Source of the DNA: Rhizophagus sp. LPA8_4_AMF
Taxonomy: Eukaryota; Glomeromycota; Glomeromycetes; Glomerales; Glomeraceae
DNA: 31,670 nt
Reading direction: 5' to 3'
NCBI GenBank assembly: GCA_021464525.1
Contig: JADRCO010000526.1
Span: forward strand, 1-31,670
The notes under the pieces are model-generated. The model worked only from the letters and a program-made list of their open reading frames with translations. It searched no databases and was not told where the DNA came from. A program made the translations under genes and the position numbers. Of the stretch, positions 1 to 11,933 are shown one piece after another (position 1 is the first letter of the stretch; each line of letters begins with the position of its first letter).

Positions 1-60
1 GAGATTCGATTAATCGCGATTAATCGATTCTTAAATCGATTCTCATTTTGAGAATCGATT
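1..60. repeat. Hairpin-forming repeat at the left window edge
   Basis: A perfect 12-bp inverted repeat lies at 34-45 and 49-60 with a 3-nt loop; each arm contains ATCGATT. Further copies of the AATCGATT core occur just to the left (about 12-30), so the segment is locally repetitive. It resembles the terminus of a transposable element, but the rest lies outside the window. It carries no coding potential. Confidence 0.45.
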
Positions 61-1527
61 CCAATCCCTATTCCATACTGTTTTATATTGTTTCACAAAT
101 CATGAAAACAGCTGTGTAACCCAGCTTTTTTGCAACAATTAACTATAAGATTTCGTTGTTAATATAAAGAGTAATTATATAACATTAGAAAGAGTCCTAT
201 CGTGCTTTAATAATAGTTAAAAGTTGAAACAAAAAAAATATTTGTTCAAAAAATGTGTGGGAAGAAAAATAGCGATATTATTGTGTTTTGTGTGTTTTGT
301 CAAAGTTTGATTGGTTTAATTATGTAATTAAATTTGTGGCAACGCAATAATATTATATCACGTGATAAATAGGGGTGCGATGATACCGCACCCGCGTTGA
401 ATAAATTTTCTCTTATTTAAATATTTTTATTATTAAATCAATTAAAATAATATATTTTTATCATAAAAGTAATTTGTCATAAATAGGTAAATAGATAAAA
501 AGAATGTTTTATATACAAAAATTATTTAAAGTCTAAATTTTAATAGGGTAGAAAAAATACCTTAGTTTTTTGATTTCTAACTTCTAAACTATAAAAAGCT
601 TAAATCTAAAAATAAAATTATCCGTTATAGTAAAAATTATTTTTTTTTTATAATAAAATCATATACTGTTAAAACTTTGACTTTAAAAATAAAATGACAA
701 AATGTTTAAACAAGTTTAATATTTTCAAAATCTTAATTTTAATGACTTATAGGCTTATAAATTACAATAATTATATTATAAATAATATGCAGTTATTATA
801 TTTTCTTCCTTCGGTTGCATGAGGTAAAAAAAATGTATACATAAAATCATGTGGATTTCCTGCCAATTAAGATTGTAGTTAATTTACTACACGAACACGA
901 ATTTTAAATATTGACCACGAGCTATATAAAATAAAATGTAAATTTAGCTTGAGCCAAGTATATTACTTAAACTAGCTTCCAGAAACATTCACCTGACGTT
1001 AATAGTGACAGAGTACAAATAAATAGTTTTATATTTACTATTATAAATAATTTTCCAAATATTCAGTTTCAAGGTATACTGTAAATACTGATTACTGAAA
1101 ACATCATCTCACAGTTTGGTAAAGCAAAATATTACTAATTAGCAAATATACACATGTATAAGTCGAGTGGAGAATTGGAAATTAGTTGAAATTTATGAAA
1201 AATCTTATTTTTATAAGTTCCGAGACATTTGTACTGCATTCATCCTTTTCCAGACCACATTGGTATATTACAGCATACTTGTACTCATTTCTCTAGCATA
1301 TTGCCTTTTCGTGAGCATTCCTTCGAATTATTTACCTTCTTGTGTTAATTTTATTCATTCTTTTATTCACTTATTCCTTTGTTGTTTTGAAATCTTTTGT
1401 GAATATCCAAAAAAAGGATAAAATTGTATTGTTAAAAAATTTGAAATGTAAAAAAAAAAGACAAAAAAGTTAATACTCTTACCATTCAAATTTTTTTGTT
1501 TTAAATGTTGGATACCGACTAAAATAG
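61..1527. other. AT-rich non-coding region downstream of the glucan synthase gene
   Basis: I see no gene here. It holds a 12-bp palindrome with a CACGTG centre at 356-367 and a 7-bp stem hairpin at 373-393 (arms GGGTGCG and CGCACCC). The only sizeable open frame (1167-1421, +) starts at GTG, has no recognisable domain and a phenylalanine/leucine-rich composition expected of AT-rich filler. The part next to 1527 should carry the 3' UTR of the minus-strand glucan synthase. Confidence 0.5.
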
Positions 1528-4500
1528 TTATGACTTAAACATATGATGAAAAATATGAGAAATGTGATTCAGAAATGACTTGTTAATCATTATGGGTCCA
1601 ACTGTTAAACCCATAAAGACCATGTATATTATGAAAAATACTAATCCATAAATCCAAACATTACATTTTTTTTCTCGTAAGGATATTGGTACACTAACTT
1701 TTTCGTTCGGTTTGGACCAGAATAATATAATAAAATGCAAATTATCAATCCATGGGATTAGACATATTGGTGCTAGCATAAATAATAGTATATGTCCTAA
1801 TACAAAGTCCTTTGCAAAAAGAGACATTTCAATTATTTTGTCACGAAATGGTTGTGTTATAGACAAAAATCCAAGTTTCTTTCCGTAAAAATTGGTAATC
1901 ACTTTAAATACAAATCTTTGTACCGCTGATATGACAATTACGCTTAAAATAGCATTTACTGGTTTCCATGATTCTAAAATCCATAAGTATTCAATAGTAC
2001 TAACTAGACTAATGATTGCAAAAGTACGCGCTATGGTGTTAATTAATACTTCAAATTTGTCAATCCATATTTTAAAAATAAATTTCAAACAAAATAAAAC
2101 AAGATAAAGCCCAGACAATGCAATTATATTCATTAATATAGGACCAATTGCGATAGTAGTCACATAAATTACAACACTTAGTCCCGTATTTGGTAATCCT
2201 GAATTTGCTGGATCAAAACTCTTTACGAAAATGAGAACAATAATGAAAATAGCTGCCATTATAAAAGATGAGATTATTTCTCCAAAAATAGCAGTAGTAA
2301 AACTTGGATGCGAAGCATCCTCATCCAATTTTCCAGAATGATACCCTAATTTATGATTAATAATCATTGTCATTGAAGCACGACAATAATCAATCCAAGA
2401 ATTAGCATGCGTGCCTGATTCTGAATACATCCATATCAAGAATTCACGGTAATCACTTATAAATTCCAAGAAAGAAAATTGATGTGGATTGAATAAGAAT
2501 GGTGAAACACACAGAGCTATAATTGAAAACCAAAGGTATATAAAATATGGTATCCACATGGTTAAGGAAACAAAGACCAAAATTAATAGAATTCTCATTC
2601 CAAAGAGAATACTTGGTCCAGAGAAACGTGAATATAATGTAGAAAATGGAATACGTGTTGTAGAAAATCCACGTCCAGAAAATATATATTTTGCACCTCC
2701 GAATTTAAGATTTGTTATAATACTATTGGCATATATTTGAGTATTGAATACTTCAAAAAAGGGTGATAATGATACAAGATGTTTGACAAACCGTGTAGCA
2801 CAACGAACTAAGCCATTTTCTTCAAGTTCTTGTGAAAATAACGGCAAGAAATCAATGAATGATGCAACAATAATTAAAATTATGGAACACTTAATCCAAT
2901 TAATTACAGGTATAAAATTAGAACATTCGCTTTGAGAGTTGTTGCAAACAGGGAGAACAGTTCTTATTGCACCAATGAACATTACGCTAAGCATGAGAAG
3001 GTGAACTGATAACATAATAAAAACATGATTAAAATGAAAACCAGGGTGAGCATAAAAGAAAGTCAAAAACCTGTCTAAAGCAAGTTGTGTTCCAAGGTAA
3101 TAATATTCTCTTGATAAATTTTGTTCTCCCATGCCAGTACTGGTCTTTGTTGTAAAATGAAGAATCGATTCAAGACCAATATCGCGACCTTTACCACATT
3201 GAATATATTCGCAATGCTTTATACGTCCACCACGGCTAAATGAGTTTATACCAGCGAAAATGTCCTCGCTAAGGTGTAGACCTCTCGTTGCTTTCGATAC
3301 ACCACCGCGCGTTGTCATGAAGATGGCGTTTAAAAAATCTGGGTGTCCATAGTGTAATTTACCACCTACTTTAGCAATGAACCGTTGAGTTAACGTACCA
3401 AAAGCTTGCCCTTTTCCAGCAGTTAAGTCTCCAAGGGCACCATAATTTTTGGAAAATATATATTCACAAGCTCCAACAATAGCAACGGGATGTTTTTTTG
3501 ACGATTCACTAACGGACGAATAAGGCGATATTGTAACTTTTACATCATCGGTTCCAGGCTTAGTATCTGATGATTTCTCTTTGCTTTTTGGGATTAGCTC
3601 TTCGGGCATATTATACTGGTCAAATTCGCCAAGAATATTTTTTATTTTGAGGCATTCCTCTAAATAATTGTCTTGATTGGCGTCGATTAATTGAATGTAT
3701 TCACCACGGTAAAAAATAATTGCGTGGTTTTGATTATCCGATTTACCATCTCCAAGAAACGGGTTTCCAGGGAGCTGGATTCGATAAATTGGTTTGCGTT
3801 TTCCATTCGGTAATATTTTACAGTGACCATCAATTAAAACGGAAAAGAATTTTGGTTCAATTTCCTTATTTTCCTGTGGTACTTTATCAAGATAAGCAAT
3901 TTGAAGATCCGGATAAGAACTTAATAAAAAATCCACATTCTTTTGTTCCTCTTCGTCAAATTCGTTATATCTCTGCATAGAAACTAAAAATTTGAATTTG
4001 CGACGAGCTATTGAGGTCATCTTATTCTTAAGTTTCTCCGGATCGTTTGCACATGAAGCAACAATTTCGGGATTTTCTATTCGATACAAAAGCTTTATTG
4101 CTTTTTGATAGTTCATGAATCCGGAAATAGTACGAAATAAAGTTTGCGCACGGCGTGAAACCCATTTACGTTTACGTAAATTTTCATCATCTTCAGTAGT
4201 AAGATTGTCTTCTTTTAAATAATCTTGGATACGAATTGAATCCCATATATCTAAAGTATCATGATTTTCATAATTTTCCCATTCAGTTGAATGTATTTGC
4301 TTTAAGTATTCAAACCAATTAATTCGTGAATTTTGATCTATTTCACAAATTTCACGGAGTGAAAGGAGAATCTTTTCTGAATAATGAGGAGTAAAAACTG
4401 TGAATGTCGGCATTTTTTGAATCGGCAAAGGATCTTGAATATTATTCGACAAACTCTTTGCAAAAAATGTAATACGACGTTCAACTTCATTCTTTGGTGG

Positions 4501-6518
4501 ATAATATTGTTCATCATTATGATTTACAAAAATGGGTGGAGAATTCCATGAATCTCTATCATTCCCCTTAAAGATGTTACTATAAACGTTAATAAAATAT
4601 GAAATTTTTCAAATAAATCTTAAATAATTAAATAATTATTTATTTATTTTTATAAAAATACGAACCTGTAGATAAAGTAAGCTCTTAAAATTCTTAATCG
4701 GTAATAGATATTCGTTATACATGGAAATAATAATGGAATTCCAAATTTGGGACACGTCTTTAACTTCCATATTGTTTAAGCCCAAAATTTTTGTACAAAT
4801 ATGTTTTGGTAACATAGTAAAGTTATTTTTTTGAGAAGTTCGAATAGGTCTCTCAAGTATGCAAATAGCTAACGAAAAAATTACATTCCAAATTACATAC
4901 CAGAGATATGTACTCGAAAATAAAAGAATAAGGTAGCAAGAGAACATAGTGACAATGGCTAATACTAAGATTAAAGAATAAAGTGTACTATCAATCATTC
5001 TCATTTTAAGCATAGATTCAAAAAAATCTACGAATAAATAAGATAGGAAATATAACTCTACCAATTTACATCCAAATACGCAGCACCAAAATCCGATCGA
5101 AACTGCACGATCCTTATTGCTAAGATGAGCATAATTGGCAGTAAAAGTATGAAGTGCTTCTTCACATTTTGATTGAAAACTAAAGATATGAGATTTCGGA
5201 ATTATGGCAAATATTAATGTTGTAATTAATGAAATTATAAAGTGAATCATTCCTAATATTAAAGATATTGTAGATGTAGGGTCTTTCATTATTATATAAA
5301 TTGGAGCAAAGTTTACAATAAACACGATTATTAATATTAGCAGTTGAATTAATATTAAATTATTTCTTAATGGATCAAAAAATAGTTCGCAGATACTTCC
5401 AAATATCATAAAAAAAGTTGAAATCGCGCCCCCAATTGCAACAATAGACCATTGTACTGCTGGTTCAAGCTTATGTTTATTAAGAGATAGAATAATATAG
5501 GCCATAAAATACCAAAAGATTGTAAACTCGATAATCCATATACGCGTAAAATTAACTACTAAATGAAGCCACGTACGTTTTTCTTTGTACGTTTTAATAA
5601 ATACAAGATCCCATTTTACGTGTCTTAGCTTTAAATAACGTTTACTATGATGTACATCCATAATATTTTTAATAGGCGAGTCACTCTTTTTCTGAAATGC
5701 TATACTATTAATAGTTTCCCGATACCAAAAAAGTTGGTTGATATCGTCATATCCTATCGTTTCAGCATGGTCTTTTTCCTTTCTCACTAATTTTTCTGGT
5801 TTATCTTCGTAGCATTGATCTTTAATGTAACGATATATCGGGGTTATAATATTGTCAAGATAATCTCTTTCACGTAATTGTACTTGAGAACTTTTAGAAC
5901 CTTTATCATAGTCATATGCTAAATTAAAAATGAAGCATAAACATTCGCTCATAAATCGAATTGAAGAAGCTTCACCCCATAATAATAACCATAAGGCCAA
6001 TTGACGAACCATTTCCTCTGGATATTTTGACATGGAATCCATTCGTTCATTCCATTGTTCTTGGTCATTCTCTGAATCAACATTTCCTCCAAAACCCAAA
6101 GCAAAACACCATTTACGGTAATTGGCATTAAATCCTACAATATAATCAGCATGGAGAGTAAATAAAGCCTGATATGGATCCATTCTTGAAGCACGAGAGT
6201 CCAACATGCACATTAAATGATCAAACATATTTCGTCTATTATCTTCTTGGAAGCCAAATTTATTTTTTAGAGTAATAAAAATTTCTTCTATCTTTTCTTT
6301 AGACGGAACGTCAGTACTTCCTGCCGGATAAGCAAGATCTAGTTGATTGAAAATAGAGTTTGTTAAATTACGGACTAGTTGAATCATTGACTTGAATATT
6401 AATAGTTAGTTTGAGAGTCTTGTGAACTATTACCGAAATTATGAATCTGTTGAGACGATTGTTGTGTGGGAATAGAAAAGTCACTATTATTAACGTTATT
6501 AAGTTGGCTATAAGCCAT
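1528..6518 (-). CDS. FKS1: 1,3-beta-glucan synthase catalytic subunit, GT48 family (short, divergent)
   Basis: A plasma-membrane enzyme that polymerises UDP-glucose into cell-wall 1,3-beta-glucan. Exons by hand: 6518-6434, 6374-4666, 4566-1528, giving 1610 aa in frame. The N-terminal FKS1 domain (about residues 45-170) has the expected NMFDHLM and LLLWGEA blocks. A first membrane cluster (about 285-560) is followed by a cytoplasmic GT48 region with GNPFLGDGKSDNQNH (about 860-875), IQLIDANQDNYLEE, GGKLHYGHPDF and TTRGGVSKATRGLHL (about 1015). A second membrane cluster ends the protein. Yeast Fks1 is near 1880 aa; here the N-terminal extension and several loops are missing. The 28-codon first exon is my inference: a 59-nt intron (GTAATA...CTAG, with internal CTAAC) joins it in phase. 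The alternative is a start at 6387. Odd points are Cys965 in the usual GAREYIFS block and strongly altered echinocandin hot-spot regions. The family call is certain; FKS1 is used as the family symbol. Confidence 0.93.
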
Positions 6519-6540
6519 ATCTCAAGAATAAATTTTGTAA

Positions 6541-7080
6541 TCTATTCTTTATTTTCATCCAAGGAAACAAATTGTACAGCATGCTAAAAAATATAAGAAG
6601 TTTCTTCGCGAGCAATGCGATTGGCTAGGCCATTGGAAACATAGCCAATCAAATTACTTGGAAAATCATGATGAGATATGTGGTAAATTGCAGCAAAAAA
6701 ACCAAGGATATATTGGATAATTAAAATGGCAAGAAATAAGGTGATGATTTGTTTATTTCACACTCGCTTAGAACATTTATGGAGATTGTATTGCGCATTA
6801 TTCAATCAATTAGGTACAAGTTTAGAAATCAACTGAATTTGGATTCAATTGATGAGAGAAGATGCTTAGTTGGGAAAAAAGAAAACAATTTAACTATTTT
6901 AGAAATGATCTGAATTTTTTTAGCAAACCGAACACTACATAAAAGGTTTGTTGATTGGCGATCGTATTAAAATGGAAAAGGTAATGAAAATGACAATGCT
7001 AAATATGGGTAGTTATGGTCCTAAAAAGGAAATTGATCAACAAATCTTGTGTAAACGCTAGAGGAGTAAATAGCGAAGAA
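6541..7080 (+). pseudogene. Decayed coding remnant, family unknown
   Basis: Two open stretches unusually long for this AT-rich DNA follow each other in different frames: 6541-6720 (59 codons, Lys/Gln-rich, containing FLREQCDWLGHWKHSQ) and 6740-6913 (57 codons, containing SHSLRTFMEIVLRIIQSIRY). A third short piece near 6918-6971 reads LHKRFVDWRSY before a stop, and a +1 shift reopens the frame. Internal stops, frame changes and the lack of a good start suggest an old gene or mobile-element fragment. I do not recognise the family. It lies head-to-head with the glucan synthase start, leaving little promoter space. Confidence 0.3.
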
Positions 7081-7099
7081 TAATTTTTAGCCCTTATGA

Positions 7100-9503
7100 A
7101 CGAAGCTTTTAAAAATTAGCGAAGTAGGTTTTTGAAAAGATGAGAATGGGGGAGATTACATATATTGCAAATCAATTACAATAAATGTCTCAAGACATCA
7201 TTTTATCTACGACAGTATTTACGTATAAAGCTTTATAAAGATTTCTTAGAAACGTTAACAAGGTTATGCTTAGAATGAATTTATATATAAATGTAGTAGT
7301 CTGAGATAATTCTTATATAATTTGTTACAATTATTGAACTCATAATAACGCATATAATGTAAAATTTGATCTTGAATTCAAATTATGAATGAGATACAAA
7401 TTTATTAACATATAAATAAAATACGGTTTAAACCTTACGTTAACATTAACGTTAACGTCAGTAGCATAACGGCACGGTAGCAGTTATATAATGAATTTAA
7501 AAAAATTGAGGGATAAGGATTTTGGGGTAATAGTATGAATTAAATTTCAACCTAAACAAAATTTGGAATGAGTTCGACAATATAAAATTTGTACATATAA
7601 ATTAATGTTATTCAATATTATTAATTAATTATTAATAATTATCAATAATTAATTAATTAGTAACATGGGAATATATGATTTCAAGTATTATTGCAATAAG
7701 GAATTTTTTGTCATTCTAAACAATAAAAATAAAACAATTGAACTTTTTGTATAAATGAAAATTTGTCAATGATCGTAACTATTCTAAGAAACAATAATAA
7801 AATTCATGATTTTTTCAGAATATGATCAGCAATTACGTTATCAAATTAAATTAATTGATATTAATAAAAAATTCATTAAAGAATTACGATAATAAATAAC
7901 TTAATTATGATAATAAATAATTAAAATAAATTGAATAATGAAATTATTGTTATCTACAATATTATATTTTATTTGATGGGAATGAAATTTTTATTAAGAT
8001 CGTGATAATCATCTGTTACATCAACGACTTAGCGGAAAGTTTAACCAATTCTATTATATCAAAAAATTAAATATTTTATGACTAATTATAAAAGCTCTCT
8101 AACATGTTTGTTATAATACAGGTTGACGAGGATTATTTTATGTGGATTTCCTGAAATACATATATTGTATATTCAGTAATATTATAATTCGCTTTATAAC
8201 TTTTCGTACACACGATCACAATTTTCATATGAACATTCTGGGTATAACACATGTCAATCTTTTATTAACAGATTACTAAGAATTAACATTAATATTTCCC
8301 GTAATAAAAAAAAAAATCAATTTTTTTTTTATAAAAAAGTATTTTTAGGGCATTACTCTAATCCTCCGGCCTTCTATACTGCCTCTATGTTTTCCGTTAA
8401 TAAGAATGAATAAATTTTTTGTTAATACAAATATTTTCGGACCTTAATTCCTTCGTTATTTTACGTTATTTTAACATAAGATTTTATTGTTTTATTAACA
8501 AAAACTTGTTTTTCCCCCCAATTATTAGGAAATTATTATGACATAAATATGAGAAATTCTTATAAATACAAACAATAGTTTAAATAATTATAATTATTAT
8601 GTAAATAATGTTATATAAAATATAATTTAATTACGTAATTAATACAATAATAAATAATTACGTTAATATGTCATATCATAATCATCATCGCTCCACTTTT
8701 AACAAAATTATTACCAAAATGCTCGTCTCAGCCAGACGAATTCAATGACAAATCGTTATTTGTTGAGAAATAAGAAAAATAATGTAATAATATCGTCTGG
8801 AACCGTACTTTTCTATAATGCATTCATCTAAATAGAAGCAATCAAAATTCACGTGATTTTGAGAAAAAATTAGGCATTTAATTACTTTTTATAGATTACT
8901 AATATTCTAATACTATCAAATTATTTGTCCGTAAAATATACTGAAAAGTGACTTAATCCACCTTTGTGGAAAGTAAATATATGTATGCACACACCTTTAT
9001 CTTTAATAAAGTATAGAAAATTTTATAATATTTATTATAAGGACTTTATCATGTGTCGATCAATTTTCTCTTCATTTTTTTTTTTTTTTTTGCCAAAAAT
9101 TACGATGGTTATATAATTTAGTCAACGGTTCAATGGCTTCTAATCTTTATATTTTTTGATAAATACACAAGTCATGTTAAGGTCTACCAAAAGTTCTATA
9201 TATTAAATTTCTAATATGAATAAATATTTGTGTACATTCCACTGACAGACTAATATTATCCGTAATATTTTCCTTTTTATGATAAGTTTATAATGAATAA
9301 CTTCCGTTTCACGACCACTATTATCTTAATCTCTCACTTATAATACACCAACTCTCTGTAATATAGCACAAGCATTACCAACAGCGACTTTTTCATGGTC
9401 ATTAAGTGCCTGTCTTACCATAAATAACTTGTCACCATTCCTTTATATTGAACATATGAGTCTGGTAGCAAGGAGTAGCAAAAAATGACAATAAGACTAT
9501 TAC
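7100..9503. other. Gene-poor AT-rich intergenic DNA
   Basis: I find no credible gene. Stops are dense in all frames. The stretch holds simple-sequence tracts (A-run and T-run around 8305-8335, a T run near 9080) and a perfect 13-bp inverted repeat at 7621-7633/7644-7656 made only of A and T. Confidence 0.5.
7621..7656. repeat. A/T-only perfect inverted repeat
   Basis: The arms TTAATTAATTATT (7621-7633) and AATAATTAATTAA (7644-7656) are exact reverse complements around a 10-nt loop. With no GC the hairpin is weak, and it may be chance in DNA this AT-rich. Confidence 0.4.
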
Positions 9504-9613
9504 GCCCTATAAAAAATTTTCTGGGGAAAATTCCGATAAATGATCATTTTTCTAGTTTTCATTCCAAAAAATTCCGATATGTGATCAATTTTCTAAAAAA
9601 ATTTTTATAGGGC
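9504..9613. mobile_element. MITE-like element, about 110 bp
   Basis: Terminal inverted repeats starting GCCCTATAAAAA (9504 on) and ending with TTTTTATAGGGC (to 9613) match over about 17 bp with one gap. The interior has two copies of an AATTCCGATA..TGATCA motif about 40 bp apart. It encodes nothing. Size, termini and lack of coding fit a miniature inverted-repeat transposable element. No clear target-site duplication beyond AC is visible. Confidence 0.6.
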
Positions 9614-11759
9614 ACGTACTTTAATAGTGAGAGAAATTTTTTACTATATCATCATACTGGATTAATATATTTTAAATGCGGAATTTAGATGTGGCTTTAC
9701 ACATAATATATGGAAATTTGACAGTAATTTCGTGGTTATCAAAAAAAGCCAATAACTTCGTTAGGATGGGACTGTGAGGTAATTTTAGAAGCTTAGCAAA
9801 AGATAATGATATAAGGTCGCCATTGTACAAATGATAACAAAGTGTTATTACTGTTGTATTCGTTCTGCTGGAAATATTTTAGGCAATGGGTTATTCTTTG
9901 GAGAAACCTCGAAACCTCATGCATAGTAGTATAGTACAGTAACAATATATATAAGAAACTATATATATAAGAATTTAATCAGGAACATATTATCAAGTGT
10001 ACAGTGTACTATGATCATTTTTATGGCTGTTTTAATATTTACCATAACAAAAGAGGTTAATGTAAGTTCGGTTAAAGTAAATGTCTAGTTTCCTGTAGCC
10101 TTTTCATTTTTTTTAAATATTTGAATTTGACTGCCACAATTTAATACTAATTTTCTTAAATCAAAATAATCTTCAATCTAACCTTATTTGGTTATCAATA
10201 GAACTCTTGTGTTTTCAAACCTTAATAGTTATTATATTATTTTAACAAAATTTTATTTTTCATTGTAAGTATTTTGCGATTTCTAATCATCGATATGTTT
10301 TCTAGAGCAAATATCTTTTATTTTTATTTTGTGACTCCAGATCTAGTAATAGAGAGATAAAGAAGTACGTCTAGAAAGCCCATTCTTTAGTCAATCCGGT
10401 GCCTCATTTTGCAAATCAAAGTCTTTGTACAACAATTTTACTTGAACGAAAGAACTAGCAAAGAACATAATATAATGATTTTATTTTGAATACTTGTTAA
10501 CAAAATTCAGAATAAATATCATTCAGAAGTCGATAATAGATTATATTATAATTACTGTAGTTTCCGGTCGGGTAGCAAGTGGAGGTCGGCCTATTATGGT
10601 TATTTATTCTAGAATAATATTGTCTTCTTACAGTATATGTTCGTACTCTATAAACTTATCAAGATATACGGTATACCCCTAACCAGTGTTGAGAAGTCCA
10701 AAACTTTGTCAAATCCTAAAACTGTCCAAACCCAACACTGCCCCTATAAACCTATCAGAATCAATATTTTACGGTTCTTTCCAATAACAAAAAAAAAAGT
10801 ATAAATTCCATATTGTTTATATTTCAATCAATCAAAAACATATGTTAAACAAACCTTTTAATTGGTGACCTCACTTCTTATATCACGATTCAGATTCAGA
10901 GAAATCGGATTTAAATCAGAAGTTATTATAAAATATTGTTCTACAAGGATTTCATTATAACAAAATTCAGCCACATTTTTTTTAAGTTATTTCGTCATAA
11001 ATAACATGTTTGTATATGTTTGTATATATAATTCTATGTTATACGTTTAGAAAGTAATCTCTATAGTAAAACTCATACAACATCGTGAATCAGGTAAAAA
11101 TTTGTTCTAGTATGAAGTCTTTAGATTCCTTAAATAAATTTACTTATTATAGCAACTTTTCAATTCAGAGATAAAATTTCTTTATTATTTTGTTAATAAT
11201 GTATTTTATTTGATTTATAACCTTTTTTTTTACTAGATAATAAAGAATTACAATTGCAACTTCTAATAGTTCACCTTATCCCGATATATTTAACTTTACC
11301 ATCATCTTTATCATTATGCTGCTTTATCAGAAATTATAATTTTTAATTATTCCTCTTCTTGATAATAAGGTTTTTAAGTTTTAAACCATTTATTTGATTT
11401 TGCCAAAAGTTAAAAATGTTAGTTATCGATATCTTTTTTAGATGCAGAGGATTATTTGACGTAGGACGTGTTTTTCAATCTTCAGCTAATACAAGGAGTG
11501 TTGATTCACGTTATATTTTACTTGTTTACTTGGAACGTTGTTAGACCAAATAGAAGAAAGAAAAAGAAATAAATAATTAGATTAACCAGCCTAACGTTAA
11601 AAATTCCTTTAAGCGATATTTTTCAGACAAAAATCCTTCAAAAGACTTTTTACATTCGATTTGGTACCGAATAATTTTTGAAATAACAGAATTTTTAGCT
11701 GAACTATTTAGTACTGGCATTATAGGGGATTTTTTTTCAAATTATAAAGAACATTATAA
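9614..11759. other. Gene-poor AT-rich intergenic DNA
   Basis: No gene is supported. A short tandem repeat of TATATATAAGAA occurs near 9945-9972. The open frame 10494-10682 (+) starts at TTG and has no recognisable domain. A 34-codon open stretch at 11443-11544 preceded by TTTTTTAG could be a stray terminal exon but has no partner. Confidence 0.4.
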
Positions 11760-11834
11760 CCTGGCTACTAATTGGTATCTAGGAAATTTTCCGCCAGTTA
11801 TATATAAACTGGCGGACCAATTAGTATATCCAGG
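11760..11834. repeat. Interrupted palindrome 1 of a pair
   Basis: The outer arms at 11760-11776 (CCTGGCTACTAATTGGT) and 11816-11834 are near reverse complements. The inner arms CCGCCAGTT (11791-11799) and AACTGGCGG (11807-11815) are exact. Fourteen unpaired bases (11777-11790) interrupt the left arm. The GC-rich inner stem stands out in the local AT background, as expected for a non-autonomous element or its remnant. Confidence 0.6.
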
Positions 11835-11844
11835 ATGATAAAAA

Positions 11845-11933
11845 AGTTATTTACTGACCTAGTTTAGTATATAAATGGGTCATCATACTTAGGATGATAA
11901 CCCATTTATATACTACTAGATCAGTAAATAACT
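11845..11933. repeat. Interrupted palindrome 2 of a pair
   Basis: Arms of about 35 nt at 11845-11880 and 11900-11933 are reverse complements with only a few mismatches. Both carry AGTTATTTACTGA at the outer end and TATATAAATGGGT at the inner end. The short loop contains GGATGATA, which also occurs right after palindrome 1 (11833-11840). Ten bases separate the two palindromes, so they may be parts of one composite element. Confidence 0.65.

Noticed and set aside
1167..1421. 84-codon open frame (+)
   Set aside because: GTG start, Phe/Ile/Leu-rich product without domain, in AT-rich flanking DNA.
1892..3980. Several open frames on the plus strand (1892-2107, 2489-2740, 2744-2935, 3720-3980)
   Set aside because: They lie antisense inside the strongly conserved glucan synthase exon 3 and have no family features.
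7436..7460. GTTAAC-containing repeats
   Set aside because: Short and imperfect; not distinguishable from chance.
10494..10682. 62-codon open frame (+)
   Set aside because: TTG start, no domain, no splice partner; length expected by chance.
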